Source: Candidatus Aminicenantes bacterium UBA6228 (GTDB taxonomy: Bacteria > Acidobacteriota > Aminicenantia > Aminicenantales > Saccharicenantaceae). From it: a stretch of 64,000 nt of DNA. Numbering within the stretch: position 1 is the first letter of the stretch; every line of letters begins with the position of its first letter. Under the pieces are notes generated by a model. It made no database searches. It saw nothing but the letters and a program-made list of their open reading frames with translations, and was not told the origin of the DNA. Below are positions 32,288 through 42,900 of this stretch, one piece after another. The position numbers were made by a program, and so were the translations under genes. Location: the NCBI GenBank assembly GCA_002441005.1, contig DJWO01000010.1:175593-239592 (forward strand). The letters run 5' to 3'.

Positions 32288-34923
32288 GACGAACTGGAAG
32301 TCATAAGTTCCTCCTTCAAGCCAGCTAAAAGCTCCAGGGCCTGAAGGGGTGTTAGCCGGTCAGGCTCAAGTTGCAGCAATTTTTCCTTTATTTCTTTCAG
32401 ACGGGCTATCTCTCTGTCCTGGTCGAAAAGCCACAATTGAGCCGGCTGATAATTATTGACCTGATGATAAGCCAGCCGCGGCTTTCCCTGCTCATCAATT
32501 TCTAATTTTTCCAGGTTAAAGAGAATTTCTCTCGCCCGTCTGATAACTTCCGGGGGGAGACCGGCCAGCTTGGCTACCTGAAGACCGTAACTGCGGTCAG
32601 ATGGTCCGGGGCTTATTTTCCTGAGAAAAATAACAGTGTCTTGAGATTCTTTTACCGCCACATGATAGTTCTTTATCCGGGGAAAAGTTGAAGCTAACTC
32701 AGTTAATTCATGGTAATGAGTGGCAAATAAGGTCTTTGGCCTGACCGTCTCCAGCTGGTGAAGATATTCAGCTATGGCCCAGGCCAGGCTTAAGCCATCA
32801 AAAGTGCTCGTTCCCCGGCCAACTTCATCCAGAAGAAGCAGGCTCCGCCCGGTGGCACTGTTTAAGATATTGGCTGTCTCGACCATTTCCACCATGAAAG
32901 TGGATTGCCCCGCAGTCAGATAATCGGTGGCCCCCACCCTGGTAAAAATTCTATCCACCACCCCGATTCTGGCCGCCTCAGCTGGTACAAAAGAGCCTAT
33001 TTGAGCCAGGATACAGATCAGAGCTACTTGCCTCAGGTAAGTAGACTTCCCACCCATATTGGGGCCGGTAATGATTAGAATCTGGTGGTCATCGCCGTCA
33101 AGATGAGTATCATTGGGAATAAAAGGCTCTTTTTGAACTACTTCAATGACCGCATGGCGGCCAGCCGTGATGGAAATGACCTGGCTGCTGTCCACCTCCG
33201 GCCGCTGGTAATTTCTCTGGTGAGCCAGTTCGCCCAGGCTTAAAATCACATCTAAGCTGGCTAAATTCTGCCCGATTTGCTGCAGCCTGGTCACCTCGCG
33301 GCCAATTTCCTCTCTTACTTTCAGAAACAGCTCATATTCTAATTCATTGATTCTGGCTTCAGCCCGGAGGACCCGCTCTTCATACTCTTTTAGCTCGGGG
33401 GTGATAAATCTTTCGCTGTTAACCAGGGTTTGCTTCCGGATATAATCTTCCGGGACAGCCCGCAGGTTGGCCTTTGTTACCTCAATATAATAGCCAAAGA
33501 CTTTATTATAACGGACTTTAAGCGAGGAAATGCCGGTCCTGTCCCTTTCCCTTTTTTCTATCTGAGCGATAAAACTCTTGCCGGAATGACTGATCGCTCT
33601 CAGCTCATCAAGCTCCCGGTCATAGCCGTCTTTGATCAGCCCGCCCTCCTGAAGGAGATAAGCTGGCTCATCCAGGATAGCCTGGTCTAAAAGGGCAGCC
33701 AGGTCTCCGGCTGCATCCCAGCTGGTTTGTAGTTCAAGGAAATAAGGGGCAGAAAAGCCCTTCAGCCCGGTTTCAATTTCAGGCAGTGGCCACAAAGATT
33801 TTTTCAGCGCGACCAGGTCCCGGGCATTGGCTGCTCCCAGTGAGATCTTGGTGCTCAACCGCTCGATGTCGGGTATTTTTTTTAGCTGATTTCTTATTTC
33901 CTGCCGGTTGATTGGTTTCTGGACAGCTTCCTCCACCGCCTCCTGCCGGCTGGATATTTCTTCCAGGTCAAGCAATGGATGCAACAGCCAGTTTTTTAAC
34001 AATCTGGCCCCGGGGGCAGTCAGAGTATAGTCAATAACTCCCAGGAGTGATTCACTCACCTGGCCGGTTCGCAGGTTTTTAAACAGCTCCAGATTCCTGA
34101 CCGCTACCGTATCCAGAACCATAGTCTGACTCGACTGAACAAAAGTCAGGCGCTTAATAAAGCCTAAGGACTCGTGTCTATTCTTTTTCAGGTAGGACAG
34201 GAGGCCGCCGGCTGCTCTGATTGCCAGAGGTCTATCTCCCAGCCCAAAGCCTTCGATTGAAGCTACTTGATAGTGCTCGAGCAAGCCAGCCCTGGCCAGT
34301 GAATAATCAAATGACCAGTCTTCAACCGGGCTCAGAGTGAGATTCAAGAAATCGCTACCAGCCAGTATTTCTTTGAGGTCAGCTTCATCTGTCTCGGGGT
34401 AAATGATCTCCCTGGGAGAAAAACGGAAGATTTCATCCAGGATTAATTTCCGGTCTGACCGCTGGCCCTCCAGCGTGCTGATCTTACCGGTCAATAAATC
34501 GGTATAAGCCAGACCCCAGCCTCCGTCTTCCAGAATCAGGCTGGTCAGGCCACAATTCTCCGCCGGTTCATCTGTTTCAATTTCAACCGCTGTGCCCGGG
34601 GTCAGCACTTTGAGGACTTCCCGTTTGACTACACCCCTGGCCAGGCGGGGATCTTCCATCTGCTCGCAGATAGCTACCCGGTAGCCCGCCTTGAGAAGCC
34701 GGGCTAAATAAGAATTTACCGCCTGATAAGGAACACCACACATCGGGATTTTTTGCCTGGAGGTGAGAGCAATGCCAAGAACCTGAGAACCGGTATAAGC
34801 ATCCTCATAAAACATCTCATAAAAATCGCCCAGGCGGAAAAAGAGCAGGCAATCCCGGTGCTGGGCTTTAATCCTCTGATACTGCTCCATCATTGGAGTC
34901 AGATTATCGTCTTTTTTGAGCAT
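32227..34923 (-). CDS. mutS: DNA mismatch repair protein MutS
   Basis: MutS recognises base mismatches and starts repair. The protein (898 residues from the ATG at 34923) has the mismatch-binding motif FFRLGDFYEMFYEDA (Phe and Glu of the F-x-E pair), the connector, core lever and clamp domains, then the ATPase GPNMGGKSTYL, DEVGRGTSTFDG and FATHYHEL. The frame opens further to a TTG at 34977, but that TTG forms part of a -35 box (34949-34977), so the ATG is preferred. The last 25 residues are an unusual Ser/Lys tract that overlaps the neighbouring acidic gene antisense. Confidence 0.96.
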   Translation of the reverse strand: MLKKDDNLTPMMEQYQRIKAQHRDCLLFFRLGDFYEMFYEDAYTGSQVLGIALTSRQKIPMCGVPYQAVNSYLARLLKAGYRVAICEQMEDPRLARGVVKREVLKVLTPGTAVEIETDEPAENCGLTSLILEDGGWGLAYTDLLTGKISTLEGQRSDRKLILDEIFRFSPREIIYPETDEADLKEILAGSDFLNLTLSPVEDWSFDYSLARAGLLEHYQVASIEGFGLGDRPLAIRAAGGLLSYLKKNRHESLGFIKRLTFVQSSQTMVLDTVAVRNLELFKNLRTGQVSESLLGVIDYTLTAPGARLLKNWLLHPLLDLEEISSRQEAVEEAVQKPINRQEIRNQLKKIPDIERLSTKISLGAANARDLVALKKSLWPLPEIETGLKGFSAPYFLELQTSWDAAGDLAALLDQAILDEPAYLLQEGGLIKDGYDRELDELRAISHSGKSFIAQIEKRERDRTGISSLKVRYNKVFGYYIEVTKANLRAVPEDYIRKQTLVNSERFITPELKEYEERVLRAEARINELEYELFLKVREEIGREVTRLQQIGQNLASLDVILSLGELAHQRNYQRPEVDSSQVISITAGRHAVIEVVQKEPFIPNDTHLDGDDHQILIITGPNMGGKSTYLRQVALICILAQIGSFVPAEAARIGVVDRIFTRVGATDYLTAGQSTFMVEMVETANILNSATGRSLLLLDEVGRGTSTFDGLSLAWAIAEYLHQLETVRPKTLFATHYHELTELASTFPRIKNYHVAVKESQDTVIFLRKISPGPSDRSYGLQVAKLAGLPPEVIRRAREILFNLEKLEIDEQGKPRLAYHQVNNYQPAQLWLFDQDREIARLKEIKEKLLQLEPDRLTPLQALELLAGLKEELMTSSSSYKSSDSSSKSRSSSSKSSS

Positions 34924-34948
34924 CTCAGGTCCGCTTTGTGTCTTATAA

Positions 34949-34977
34949 ACTATATTATTAGCAGCTTTGTTTTTCAA
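34949..34977 (-). promoter_or_regulatory. Sigma-70 promoter of mutS
   Basis: Reading the minus strand, TTGAAA (34977-34972) and TATAGT (34954-34949) are separated by 17 bp. The transcription start would be near 34942, 19 bases before the mutS ATG at 34923, excluding the upstream TTG as the start. Confidence 0.6.
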
Positions 34978-35008
34978 CTGGATTGCCCCTGACTGGCCGA
35001 AATTTCAA

Positions 35009-35037
35009 TTGACATTTGCGCCCTGAAGTTTTAGTAT
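35009..35037 (+). promoter_or_regulatory. Promoter of pgsA
   Basis: TTGACA (35009-35014), 17-bp spacer and TAGTAT (35032-35037) lie 32 bp upstream of the pgsA ATG. The -35 hexamer is perfect. Confidence 0.65.
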
Positions 35038-35069
35038 TAAAAATCAATCCTAACCCAGGACTCGGATAA

Positions 35070-35621
35070 ATGAATATACCCATGCTGTTGACCATTACCA
35101 GGATCGTGGCTATACCTGTCCTGGTGGTCATCATGTTAACACCCTTTCCCGGGCAGGAAATAGTTGCTTTTGCTGTCTTCATCTTTGCTTGCCTGACTGA
35201 CATGCTTGACGGTTTCTGGGCCAGAAGAAAGAAAATGACAACTGTCCTGGGTTCTCTCCTTGATCCGATGGCTGACAAATTGCTGATTGCCTCGGCTTTG
35301 ATCTGTCTGGTGGAAAGTCATCTGGTAGCTTCCTGGATGGCCATTATCATTATTGGCCGGGAAATCGCCGTGACTGGCTTCCGGGCCATAGCTGCTTCCC
35401 GCGGTTTTAATATTCCAGCTTCAGGCCTGGGCAAGCTAAAAATGACTTTAGAAACCATTACCATTTCTATTCTGATTCTTGGCCCGGATCATCTGGGGAT
35501 AGTCTTCAAACTCGCCCAGACAGCCGGCCTGTGGCTGATCGTCGCTCTGGCTCTTTTTTCAGCCATTGAATACTTTGCCCGTTTTGGTTCCCGGGTTCTT
35601 TCCGAGAATTCATCCTCCTGA
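35070..35621 (+). CDS. pgsA: CDP-diacylglycerol--glycerol-3-phosphate 3-phosphatidyltransferase
   Basis: PgsA makes phosphatidylglycerol phosphate, the committed step to phosphatidylglycerol. The 183-residue integral membrane protein has the CDP-alcohol phosphotransferase signature DMLDGFWARRKKMTTVLGSLLDPMADK, read as D-x2-D-G-x2-A-R-x8-G-x3-D-x3-D. Four to six membrane segments surround it. Its 3' end overlaps the convergent fabD by 12 bp. The Shine-Dalgarno is weak. Confidence 0.93.
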   Translation: MNIPMLLTITRIVAIPVLVVIMLTPFPGQEIVAFAVFIFACLTDMLDGFWARRKKMTTVLGSLLDPMADKLLIASALICLVESHLVASWMAIIIIGREIAVTGFRAIAASRGFNIPASGLGKLKMTLETITISILILGPDHLGIVFKLAQTAGLWLIVALALFSAIEYFARFGSRVLSENSSS

Positions 35622-36539
35622 TTCAGCCTGTCTGACTTTTTCAAGAGAAGCCAGATCGTCAATATTATACAGAGCTGGAGGTTTGGGCCAGCGGCGGGAA
35701 ATTCTTTTTAGCAAACCGGTTAGAACCCTTCCCGGGCCAAATTCGACAGCCACTTCTATTCCTTGCTGACCGGCTGTCATCATCGACGGGTACCAGAGAA
35801 CTGGATTAACAATCTGTTTAGTCAGAGACTCTTTGACTTCAGCCGCCGTGGTCATTATTTTACCCGTATAATTAGAGATAACCGGAAAGGCCGGATCTTT
35901 AATGGTGATCAGGTCTAAGTCGGCTTTAAGCTTTTCAGCTGCCGGACTCATCAGCTTAGTATGAAAAGGACCGCTGACCTGAAGCAAAACAGCCCGCGGT
36001 GCCCGGAGCTTTTCCATTGCTTCTTCGACAGCTCGTTTCTCGCCGGCAATAACAATTTGCTCATCTGAATTCCAGTTAGCTACCTGGACCAGGCCGCTGC
36101 TTACTTCTTTAAGCACCTCTTCGATCTTCCCGTAGTCCAGCCCCATAATAGCCGCCATCGTTCCCAGCCCGGGCGGAACAGCTTCCATCATATATTTGCC
36201 ACGGTTAGCTACCAGTTTCAGGGCCTGTTCAAAGCTCAGGCTGCCGGCCGCTACCAGGGCAGAATATTCGCCCAAGCTATGGCCAGCGGCCAGAGCTGGT
36301 TGCCGGCCGAGGAGCCGGTAGGCCAGGTAACTAACAGTCAGCAGGGCCGGCTGGGTATTAGAAGTCAATTTTAATTCTTCTTCCGGTCCATCAAAACAGA
36401 GCTTTGACAGGCTAAAGCCAAGGAGGTCATCCGCCTGTCTGAAGATTTCTTTAGCTTCCTCACTTTTTTCATAAAAATCCTTTCCCATACCCACAGTTTG
36501 CGAGCCCTGACCGGGGAATAGAAATAAGCTGGTCTTCAC
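35610..36539 (-). CDS. fabD: Malonyl-CoA-acyl carrier protein transacylase
   Basis: FabD loads malonyl groups on acyl carrier protein for fatty-acid synthesis. The 309-residue protein contains the N-terminal FLFPGQGSQTVGMGKD, the nucleophile elbow GHSLGEYSAL with Ser88, and the catalytic His in SGPFHTKLM. It is the last gene of the long operon that begins with hslV, only 14 bp after the SurA-like gene. The remaining fab genes are not in the window. This placement of an essential lipid gene at the end of an outer-membrane assembly operon is noteworthy. Confidence 0.96.
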   Translation of the reverse strand: MKTSLFLFPGQGSQTVGMGKDFYEKSEEAKEIFRQADDLLGFSLSKLCFDGPEEELKLTSNTQPALLTVSYLAYRLLGRQPALAAGHSLGEYSALVAAGSLSFEQALKLVANRGKYMMEAVPPGLGTMAAIMGLDYGKIEEVLKEVSSGLVQVANWNSDEQIVIAGEKRAVEEAMEKLRAPRAVLLQVSGPFHTKLMSPAAEKLKADLDLITIKDPAFPVISNYTGKIMTTAAEVKESLTKQIVNPVLWYPSMMTAGQQGIEVAVEFGPGRVLTGLLKRISRRWPKPPALYNIDDLASLEKVRQAESGG

Positions 36540-36553
36540 TTCTCCTCCTTAAG

Positions 36554-37234
36554 TTAGACTTTTTCCAGACAATCGTGATTGATAATAATCCTGGCTTTTT
36601 GCCTTAGTTCTTGCAGCCATTGGGATAGCTGTTCTCTGGCTTTTATGGCCTGCAATTTATCTTCAATTTCAGTTAAAACGTTAACCATCTCCGGCACAGG
36701 CTGATCTTTGGCCCTGATCTCCGGGACATAGGTATGGTTATAATAATCCTCCAGTTCCTGGAGCGAAATAGGGACTTTCTGGCTGAGTCTGGCATTAACT
36801 ATTCTTTCAAAAAGAAGTTTATTTTCGATATAGGGAATAAGATGATCAGCTTCTATCCCCAGACTCTGACATTTCGCTTCAAATAACTGGCTACCCAGCC
36901 TGGCTCTGGTCTGCCCTATTTCCTGGTCAATTTCTTCCTGACTGATATTGATCTGTCCTCTGGCTAAATTGAGGACCAGAAGCTCATCAATATAGATGTT
37001 AAGCAGGTCTTCTTTTTTTAAGGGTAATTCAGTCTGGGCCAGCTCAGGTTCCAGCCCGAAGAGGATAACAATCTTTAAATCATAAAGGGATATTGGAACA
37101 TCATCGACCACCGCTACCAGACAATTAACCAGTACCTGGGCCTCGCTTGGCTGGCAAAACAATAAGACCAGGACCAGCCAGATTAGCGATCTCTGACCTG
37201 TTCTCTTTAGCTGCCCTGAAATTTTTTTATTCAT
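36554..37234 (-). CDS. SurA N-terminal-like periplasmic chaperone without PPIase domain
   Basis: A 226-residue exported protein with a signal peptide (LIWLVLVLLFCQPSEAQ) followed by a SurA/SlyD-like chaperone pattern: VAVVDDVPISLYDLKIVILFG at the start, then helices with INISQEEIDQEIGQTRARLG and FERIVNARLSQKVPISLQELEDYY, the usual link to the first PPIase. No parvulin PPIase domain follows; the chain ends with a helix and IINHDCLEKV. SurA guides outer-membrane proteins to the BAM complex. It lies 12 bp downstream of the Omp85 gene, so a chaperone role for that system is a reasonable inference. Confidence 0.75.
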   Translation of the reverse strand: MNKKISGQLKRTGQRSLIWLVLVLLFCQPSEAQVLVNCLVAVVDDVPISLYDLKIVILFGLEPELAQTELPLKKEDLLNIYIDELLVLNLARGQINISQEEIDQEIGQTRARLGSQLFEAKCQSLGIEADHLIPYIENKLLFERIVNARLSQKVPISLQELEDYYNHTYVPEIRAKDQPVPEMVNVLTEIEDKLQAIKAREQLSQWLQELRQKARIIINHDCLEKV

Positions 37235-37246
37235 TTTAAGCCAAAC

Positions 37247-39967
37247 TTAGAACATATTGCCTATGGTCAAAAAGAAAAGTGGTTTCCATTTTTTCTCGGT
37301 CGCATTTAAATTCCAGCCCATATCAAACCTGATTGGTCCAAGAGGCGTTTTGAAGCGGAGACCGAGGCCCACTGACTGCTTCAGCTCCAGGAAATTAAAA
37401 TCTTTCATTTCAGGAAAGACATTGCCCATATCATAAAAAACTGCTCCATACAGGCCTGGAACCTTTTTAACCAGCCTGAATCTGGCTTCCATATTGAACA
37501 GAAAAATAGATTTCCCGCCAAGCGGCAGGCCTGATTCCGGTTCCGTTGGCCCGAGCATTTCAAAAGATACTCCGCGGAAGGAGTTGCTGCCGCCAGCAAA
37601 AAATCTTTCGGGAATAGGGACCAGGCCTGAAGCCAGTCCAAACCTAACCGTCGTATAAAAATTTATACTGGCTACCAGAGGATAAAAATACTGGAATTTA
37701 GCAAACAGCTTGAAAAAATCAGATTCAGTACTGAAGAGCGGATAAGCTCGTTCCAGAGCCAGACTGAAAAAAGCGCCTCTTTCCGGATTAAAAGTATCAT
37801 TTCTGGTATCCCTGACAAAGGTCATCGAGCCATAAGCGATAGAATAAGGCCGTCTCTCCTTTTCGACCTGCGACTCGGATATCTCCAGATGGGTTAACCA
37901 GGTCTTAAGTGCGCCTCCAGCTAAAGCTAAAGAAAAGCTGGCGGGCAGGCTTCTCAGGGTGGACAGGCTGAAGCCCTGACGGGCATAGCCAAAACTCGTC
38001 CTCTCTTCCCTTTCCAGGTAGCCGCTCAGTAGAGTCCTCATCTTTATCCCGAAAATATAAGGCTGCTGATAGGTAGCAACCAGCCTTTTATCAATCAGAC
38101 TCAACTGGCCAACCAGGCTGAACTGGGAAGCATTCCTGAAAAAGTTTGACCCAATGTATTCAGCTGTTATTCTTGGCCTCAGGCCATTTTGCCAGAGAGC
38201 AATGGTCCTAACTTCTTCCCTGGTTTCCAGCCCAAGCCCCAGGCTGCCATAATTCTGTTCCCCTTCCCGGACCTGAACAGACACGTTGACTGTCTCCGGG
38301 CCAGCCATTTGCTCTTCAACTTTAACTTCAGAAAAGATGCCCAGGCTGTCCAGTCTTCTTTTGGCCTCGAGCAACCGGTCATAGCCAGCCCAGTCTCCCG
38401 GTTTAAGCCTGACTTCCTTAAGAATCAGGCTGCGGCGCGTTTGCTGGTGGCCACTGATGAAGATATTAGCCACCTTCATTCTCCGGCCTTCAGCTATTTT
38501 TATAACCAGATCAAAGTTATTATCTTTATCCGGTATAGAGTCCAGATTGATTTCCGTCCCCCGGAAACCTTTATTGAGATAAAGCAGGTTAATTTTTTCC
38601 AAGTCTTGCTGCAAATCGGGCTGATAATAAGGCTGACCAGGCCTGACTTTGATCTCCTTCATTATTTCCTGGCTATCAACCGAGTTATTTCCTTGAATCT
38701 CCAGGCTTTTTATTATCCGCCTTGGGCCTTCCTCGATAAAAACAATTGGCCTGACTGAATTATCCTGGCGGATAAAATTCAGGTTAGCTTTAGCCTGGGG
38801 AAATCCCTGCCGCTCATAAAACAGGTTTACCTTTTCGGGCAATTCGTATATTTCCTGGCCGTCAAGGTAAGGGAAAAATAAGACTTTTTCACCCAGGCCA
38901 AGGGCTTTCTTTAAGCTTTTTTCATCAAAAGCGGTGTTACCTTTGAACTGGATCTCATCAATCTTAAATTTTGTTCCCTGAAAGACCCGATAGGTGACAT
39001 AGAAATCATTTTCTTTTTTCTCAATTTTTGACCTGACCGTCGCAAAAATATATCCTTTTTTTCTCAGGTGTTTAAGCAAAACTGCTTCGCCTTCAGATAG
39101 CGCCCATTCTTCAAAGACTCTCTGTTCCCAGACGGGCTGAACCAGCTTAAGGGGAAGATTGGCTCCGGTTATCTCCAGATGAATTCTCACCGCCGGATCA
39201 ATAAAGATCCTCAGATCAACCGTGCCCCGGGCCGGATCAAAAGATTCCGTCGATAGCTTGATTTCGGCCCAGTGGTAACCGAGCTCGTTATAAGCTTTCT
39301 TAACGTTGTCTAAGGCTCTGGATAATTTCTTCGGCAGATAGAAGTCACCGGATTTAATCTCGAGAAGGTGCTCAAGCTGGCCTTCGGGCAAAATGTTTTT
39401 GCCTTCAAATCTTATCTGGCCAATGGTCAACCTTTTCGGGTCAGTCAGACTTATTTCTATTTCGGCCAGATTGGAGTTTTCTAAGTTTTTTATTTCAAAC
39501 TCAACCCCGGAAAAAAACCAGCCTTCTTCCCGGAGAAGGTTTTTTATGTCATTAATCGCTCTGGTCTTAACCGCCGGATCAAGGCTGTTACCATTTCTTA
39601 AATAACCAAGCTGGCTTTTTATTAACTTGGCCGGGCCAGCCGGAGCAGAAATTTTCAGGCCTTTAATTAAAATATTTCGCTTCAGATTAATAGTTATGAC
39701 GGGCTGTGAATCCAGGCTTTTATAGATGTCAGCACTGGCATAAAGCCCGGTCCTCATCAGCCTCTTTAAAATCTGGTCCAGCTGATAATCAGAGATTGAG
39801 TCACCTGGTTTCAGGCCGACCAGATTGGCCACTGTTTCATCGGCTGGCAGGCCATCAACCAGGACATTAACCTGGCTGGCTATTTGTTGACCGTTAACTA
39901 CGGCCGGCAGGCAAAAGGCCAGGCTAAAAAGGAAAAGCAGCCAGCCAGCCCAGTTTATCCTGGTCAT
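37247..39967 (-). CDS. Omp85-superfamily outer-membrane assembly protein (BamA/TamA type)
   Basis: A 906-residue protein with a signal peptide (LFLFSLAFCLPAVVNGQ), several POTRA repeats over about residues 30-560 (for example IGQIRFEGKNILPEGQL, IDEIQFKGNTAFDEKSLKKAL and IKSLEIQGNNSVDSQEIM), and a C-terminal 16-strand barrel of the surface-antigen type with FFAGGSNSFRGVSFE and a final LTIGNMF. Omp85 proteins insert beta-barrel proteins into the outer membrane. The ATG shares one base with the stop of tamB upstream. BamA and TamA cannot be separated by eye; tamB adjacency favours a TamA-like role, though gene length and number of POTRAs resemble BamA. Confidence 0.93.
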   Translation of the reverse strand: MTRINWAGWLLFLFSLAFCLPAVVNGQQIASQVNVLVDGLPADETVANLVGLKPGDSISDYQLDQILKRLMRTGLYASADIYKSLDSQPVITINLKRNILIKGLKISAPAGPAKLIKSQLGYLRNGNSLDPAVKTRAINDIKNLLREEGWFFSGVEFEIKNLENSNLAEIEISLTDPKRLTIGQIRFEGKNILPEGQLEHLLEIKSGDFYLPKKLSRALDNVKKAYNELGYHWAEIKLSTESFDPARGTVDLRIFIDPAVRIHLEITGANLPLKLVQPVWEQRVFEEWALSEGEAVLLKHLRKKGYIFATVRSKIEKKENDFYVTYRVFQGTKFKIDEIQFKGNTAFDEKSLKKALGLGEKVLFFPYLDGQEIYELPEKVNLFYERQGFPQAKANLNFIRQDNSVRPIVFIEEGPRRIIKSLEIQGNNSVDSQEIMKEIKVRPGQPYYQPDLQQDLEKINLLYLNKGFRGTEINLDSIPDKDNNFDLVIKIAEGRRMKVANIFISGHQQTRRSLILKEVRLKPGDWAGYDRLLEAKRRLDSLGIFSEVKVEEQMAGPETVNVSVQVREGEQNYGSLGLGLETREEVRTIALWQNGLRPRITAEYIGSNFFRNASQFSLVGQLSLIDKRLVATYQQPYIFGIKMRTLLSGYLEREERTSFGYARQGFSLSTLRSLPASFSLALAGGALKTWLTHLEISESQVEKERRPYSIAYGSMTFVRDTRNDTFNPERGAFFSLALERAYPLFSTESDFFKLFAKFQYFYPLVASINFYTTVRFGLASGLVPIPERFFAGGSNSFRGVSFEMLGPTEPESGLPLGGKSIFLFNMEARFRLVKKVPGLYGAVFYDMGNVFPEMKDFNFLELKQSVGLGLRFKTPLGPIRFDMGWNLNATEKKWKPLFFLTIGNMF

Positions 39968-42900
39968 CAGAACCTTTTCCTTATCTTAAGATCAAGGCTG
40001 ATGCGGCCGACTTCATCCCGGATGGCAACCAGGGACAGATCCCGGCCTAAATCCCATTCCACTCTGATAATCTCCTCCCTCTGAGTGGCTAAGTTAGTTG
40101 AATAAACGATCGAAAAATTTCTGGATAGTCTTTTGCCGACCGTCAGCCTGGCGGTTATTTCCGAAGTCGAACCCATGATGAAGGGATCCAGGCGCAGGCT
40201 ATCCAGGCTGAGTAAATTTTCTGGCCCCCTGGCCAGCTGAGAAGAAATCAAAGAAGCGGTGCTCATCTGGGTAGCATCCACCGAGTATCTCCTCTGATAG
40301 GATTCACCCAGAGCCAGGAGAGACAGAATCTCCTCCTGGGGTAAAGGCGGTGAGGAAGAAAATTCCGGCCGGAGATTGCTGACCAGCCCGGTCAGATTGA
40401 AGACCACATGGTAATCTTTAACATAAGTTTCGCCCTGGAAATCAATATAGGGATCAATCACCAGGGGATTAAAAAAGCTCAACCGGCCCCTGACCACTTT
40501 GAAATCCCTGTCCTGGAAATAAACTGTGCCGGAAAAAGCATCAATTTCACCGGTAATAACTGGATTAGCCGCCGGACCGGAGATGGTCAGATCAAGCCTG
40601 GCCCGAATCCGGCCGAGTGAATTCTCCATCCAGACATTATCATTGGCCCTGAGCCTGAGATTCAGATTTAAGTCGCCCAGTGGTGATTTCCGGTTTTCGT
40701 TCCCGCTGCTATAAGCCGGAGTTGAAAAGGCCAGTTTTTCTGTTAATTCCCTGCCCCACCAGACTTCCTGGAAGGACAGCTCTCCTTCGAGAATATTTTT
40801 GCCGCCCTGCCTTAAAAATCTGATAGTCCCGTCAGCGACGACTCTGGTCTTTTCGAAGACCGAGAGTCTCATCTCCCGTCCTTCAAGCTGGATATCAGCT
40901 TCCTCTACCCCATTCTCTCCAAAGCTCAGCTCACCAGAAGCCTTGATCGGTCCTCCGCCCAGAATAGCCTCAAAGGATCTGATCGAGATCTGGCTGTTCT
41001 TGATAAAAGCCAGGCCGGAAAAGTCATTTAAAGCATGAGCAAAGCCCGGAATAGGCAGGACACTTCCCTTGACCTCAACTGCCCCGCTCAGCTCAGGCGA
41101 AGCCACCGGGCCCTCAAAGCTCAGCAGGAAACTGATCGAACCAATCGCCCCTTTCCAGGGGAGAAGGAAATCAAACCGGCTCAGTTCGCCTCTGACTTCA
41201 CCCCGGATAAAATCCCGGTCAAAAGGGATATCAAGTTTAAGCTCATAATTGTTATTTCCAGGTAACAACTGGCCTTTTATCTCCAGATTGAGATTATTAT
41301 TAAGGAAGTTAAGATTAAAATCTCCCTTAACTGAAGAAGCTTTGATAAAATAAACGGTCGCCTGTTCAATCGTAAAATCACCATGGGGCCGGTCCTGGCC
41401 AAAGATACCCTGACCTTTAAGAACAGCTTCCATCCTCCCGGCAAAGGAAGCTGAAAACGGGCTCAGCTCTACCCCGGCAGCTTTGAGATCAAAATCATAG
41501 CTGTTATCTGTGAGCCCCAGGGCCAGTTTTCCTGAAACAGTCCCTTTATTCAGGTTGAAAGTAATCCGGGGAAAGTTAATAGTATTATCTTTCCAGAGAA
41601 GCTGGCCGCTGACCTTTTCAATTCTGGTCGAAAGCAAATAAAGCTCCGGTGAGGAAAACTCGCCCTCGAAAGAAACAGCCGGCCCCTCAGTCCGGTAAAT
41701 GAAATTCCCCGAAGTTGATCCCTTGAGTGGAAAGCTGACCTCCAACAGGGGAAAAATATTTTCCAGGACAGCTCTTTCCGCCACGATTCTGGCTTCGGTT
41801 CCAGTCTGGTCGGATCTGAGATTTATTTCACCCTGAAAAGTCTTATCGATGACATAAACCTTACCACTGGTCAGACCGCCCTTGACTTCGACTTCACCCC
41901 GGGCAGTAGTGACGTCAAATCTTTCAAAGCTAGCCGGCGAACAGGAAAAATTCAGGTCGAGGTCCGGGTGATAATAATCCCCAGTGATCACAATCGTCGA
42001 GCGGCCTGAACCTTTGATTTCTGGAAAACCAAACTTTTCATTGAGAATAATCTCGGCAAACTCCCTGGCTTCTTTGATATCGGTAAATTGTCCCCCGATA
42101 GATAAATCGAGGTTCTTCCCGATGACTATCTGTCCTTTGAGATTTAACCGGCCAAAAGAAGAAGTTAAATCCCGGCTGTCGAGCTTGAGGTCCAGCTTCG
42201 GAATATTGAGAGAGACATTAACTAGTCCGTTGAACGACCGGCCACTGTCTGCCGGCCTCTTTTCAACCCGGTCGCGAAACTCAGCTGAAGCTGTCAGCTG
42301 ACCGTGGTTTAAAGCAAAATTTCCCCAGACCGGAGAAGTTACCGGCCAGGGAACTGAAGCATATTTCATGATCGGATCAAGATGGAAACCGGTAAACTCA
42401 CCGAAGACTCCTTTCGAATTAAACCTGATCAGGGCTTTCTCTACCGGCCGGTTGCTGTTTTTTATTTCGGCCAGGACCTCTCCGCCCTTACCTCCCTCAA
42501 CTTTTACCTGCCCCTCAACCAATCCCAGGTTAACCTGGTTAAGGCTTAAGTCAGGCGCTTTATAATCCACATCTACCACTAAGCGGCCGGTCTCATTGCT
42601 AATCCTGGCCTGGCCGGTGGCCTTTCCTGCCCATTGGAAAGGGAGATTAAAAACGCTCATGATGAAAGCTGTGTCGAGATTAAACAGAGCTTTTAGATTT
42701 ACCTTCGTAGTCTGAAAACTGTTAATCTGTCCTTCGACTCTCAAGGCTGAATCTTCACCCTGGAAAAGGAACCGGTTGATATTAATTATTCTACCCCTGG
42801 TATTGATCACGGTTTCCAGTTGCCCGCTAACCGGCATTTTGGCCGCCAGAGGCCTCAGCGACATCTCATTCGAGCGGAGCATAAGATTCAGGCGGCCGGT

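Noticed and set aside
34924..34977. TTG at 34977 as mutS start
   Set aside because: The TTG is part of a -35 hexamer with a well-spaced -10 box; the start would precede the transcription start.
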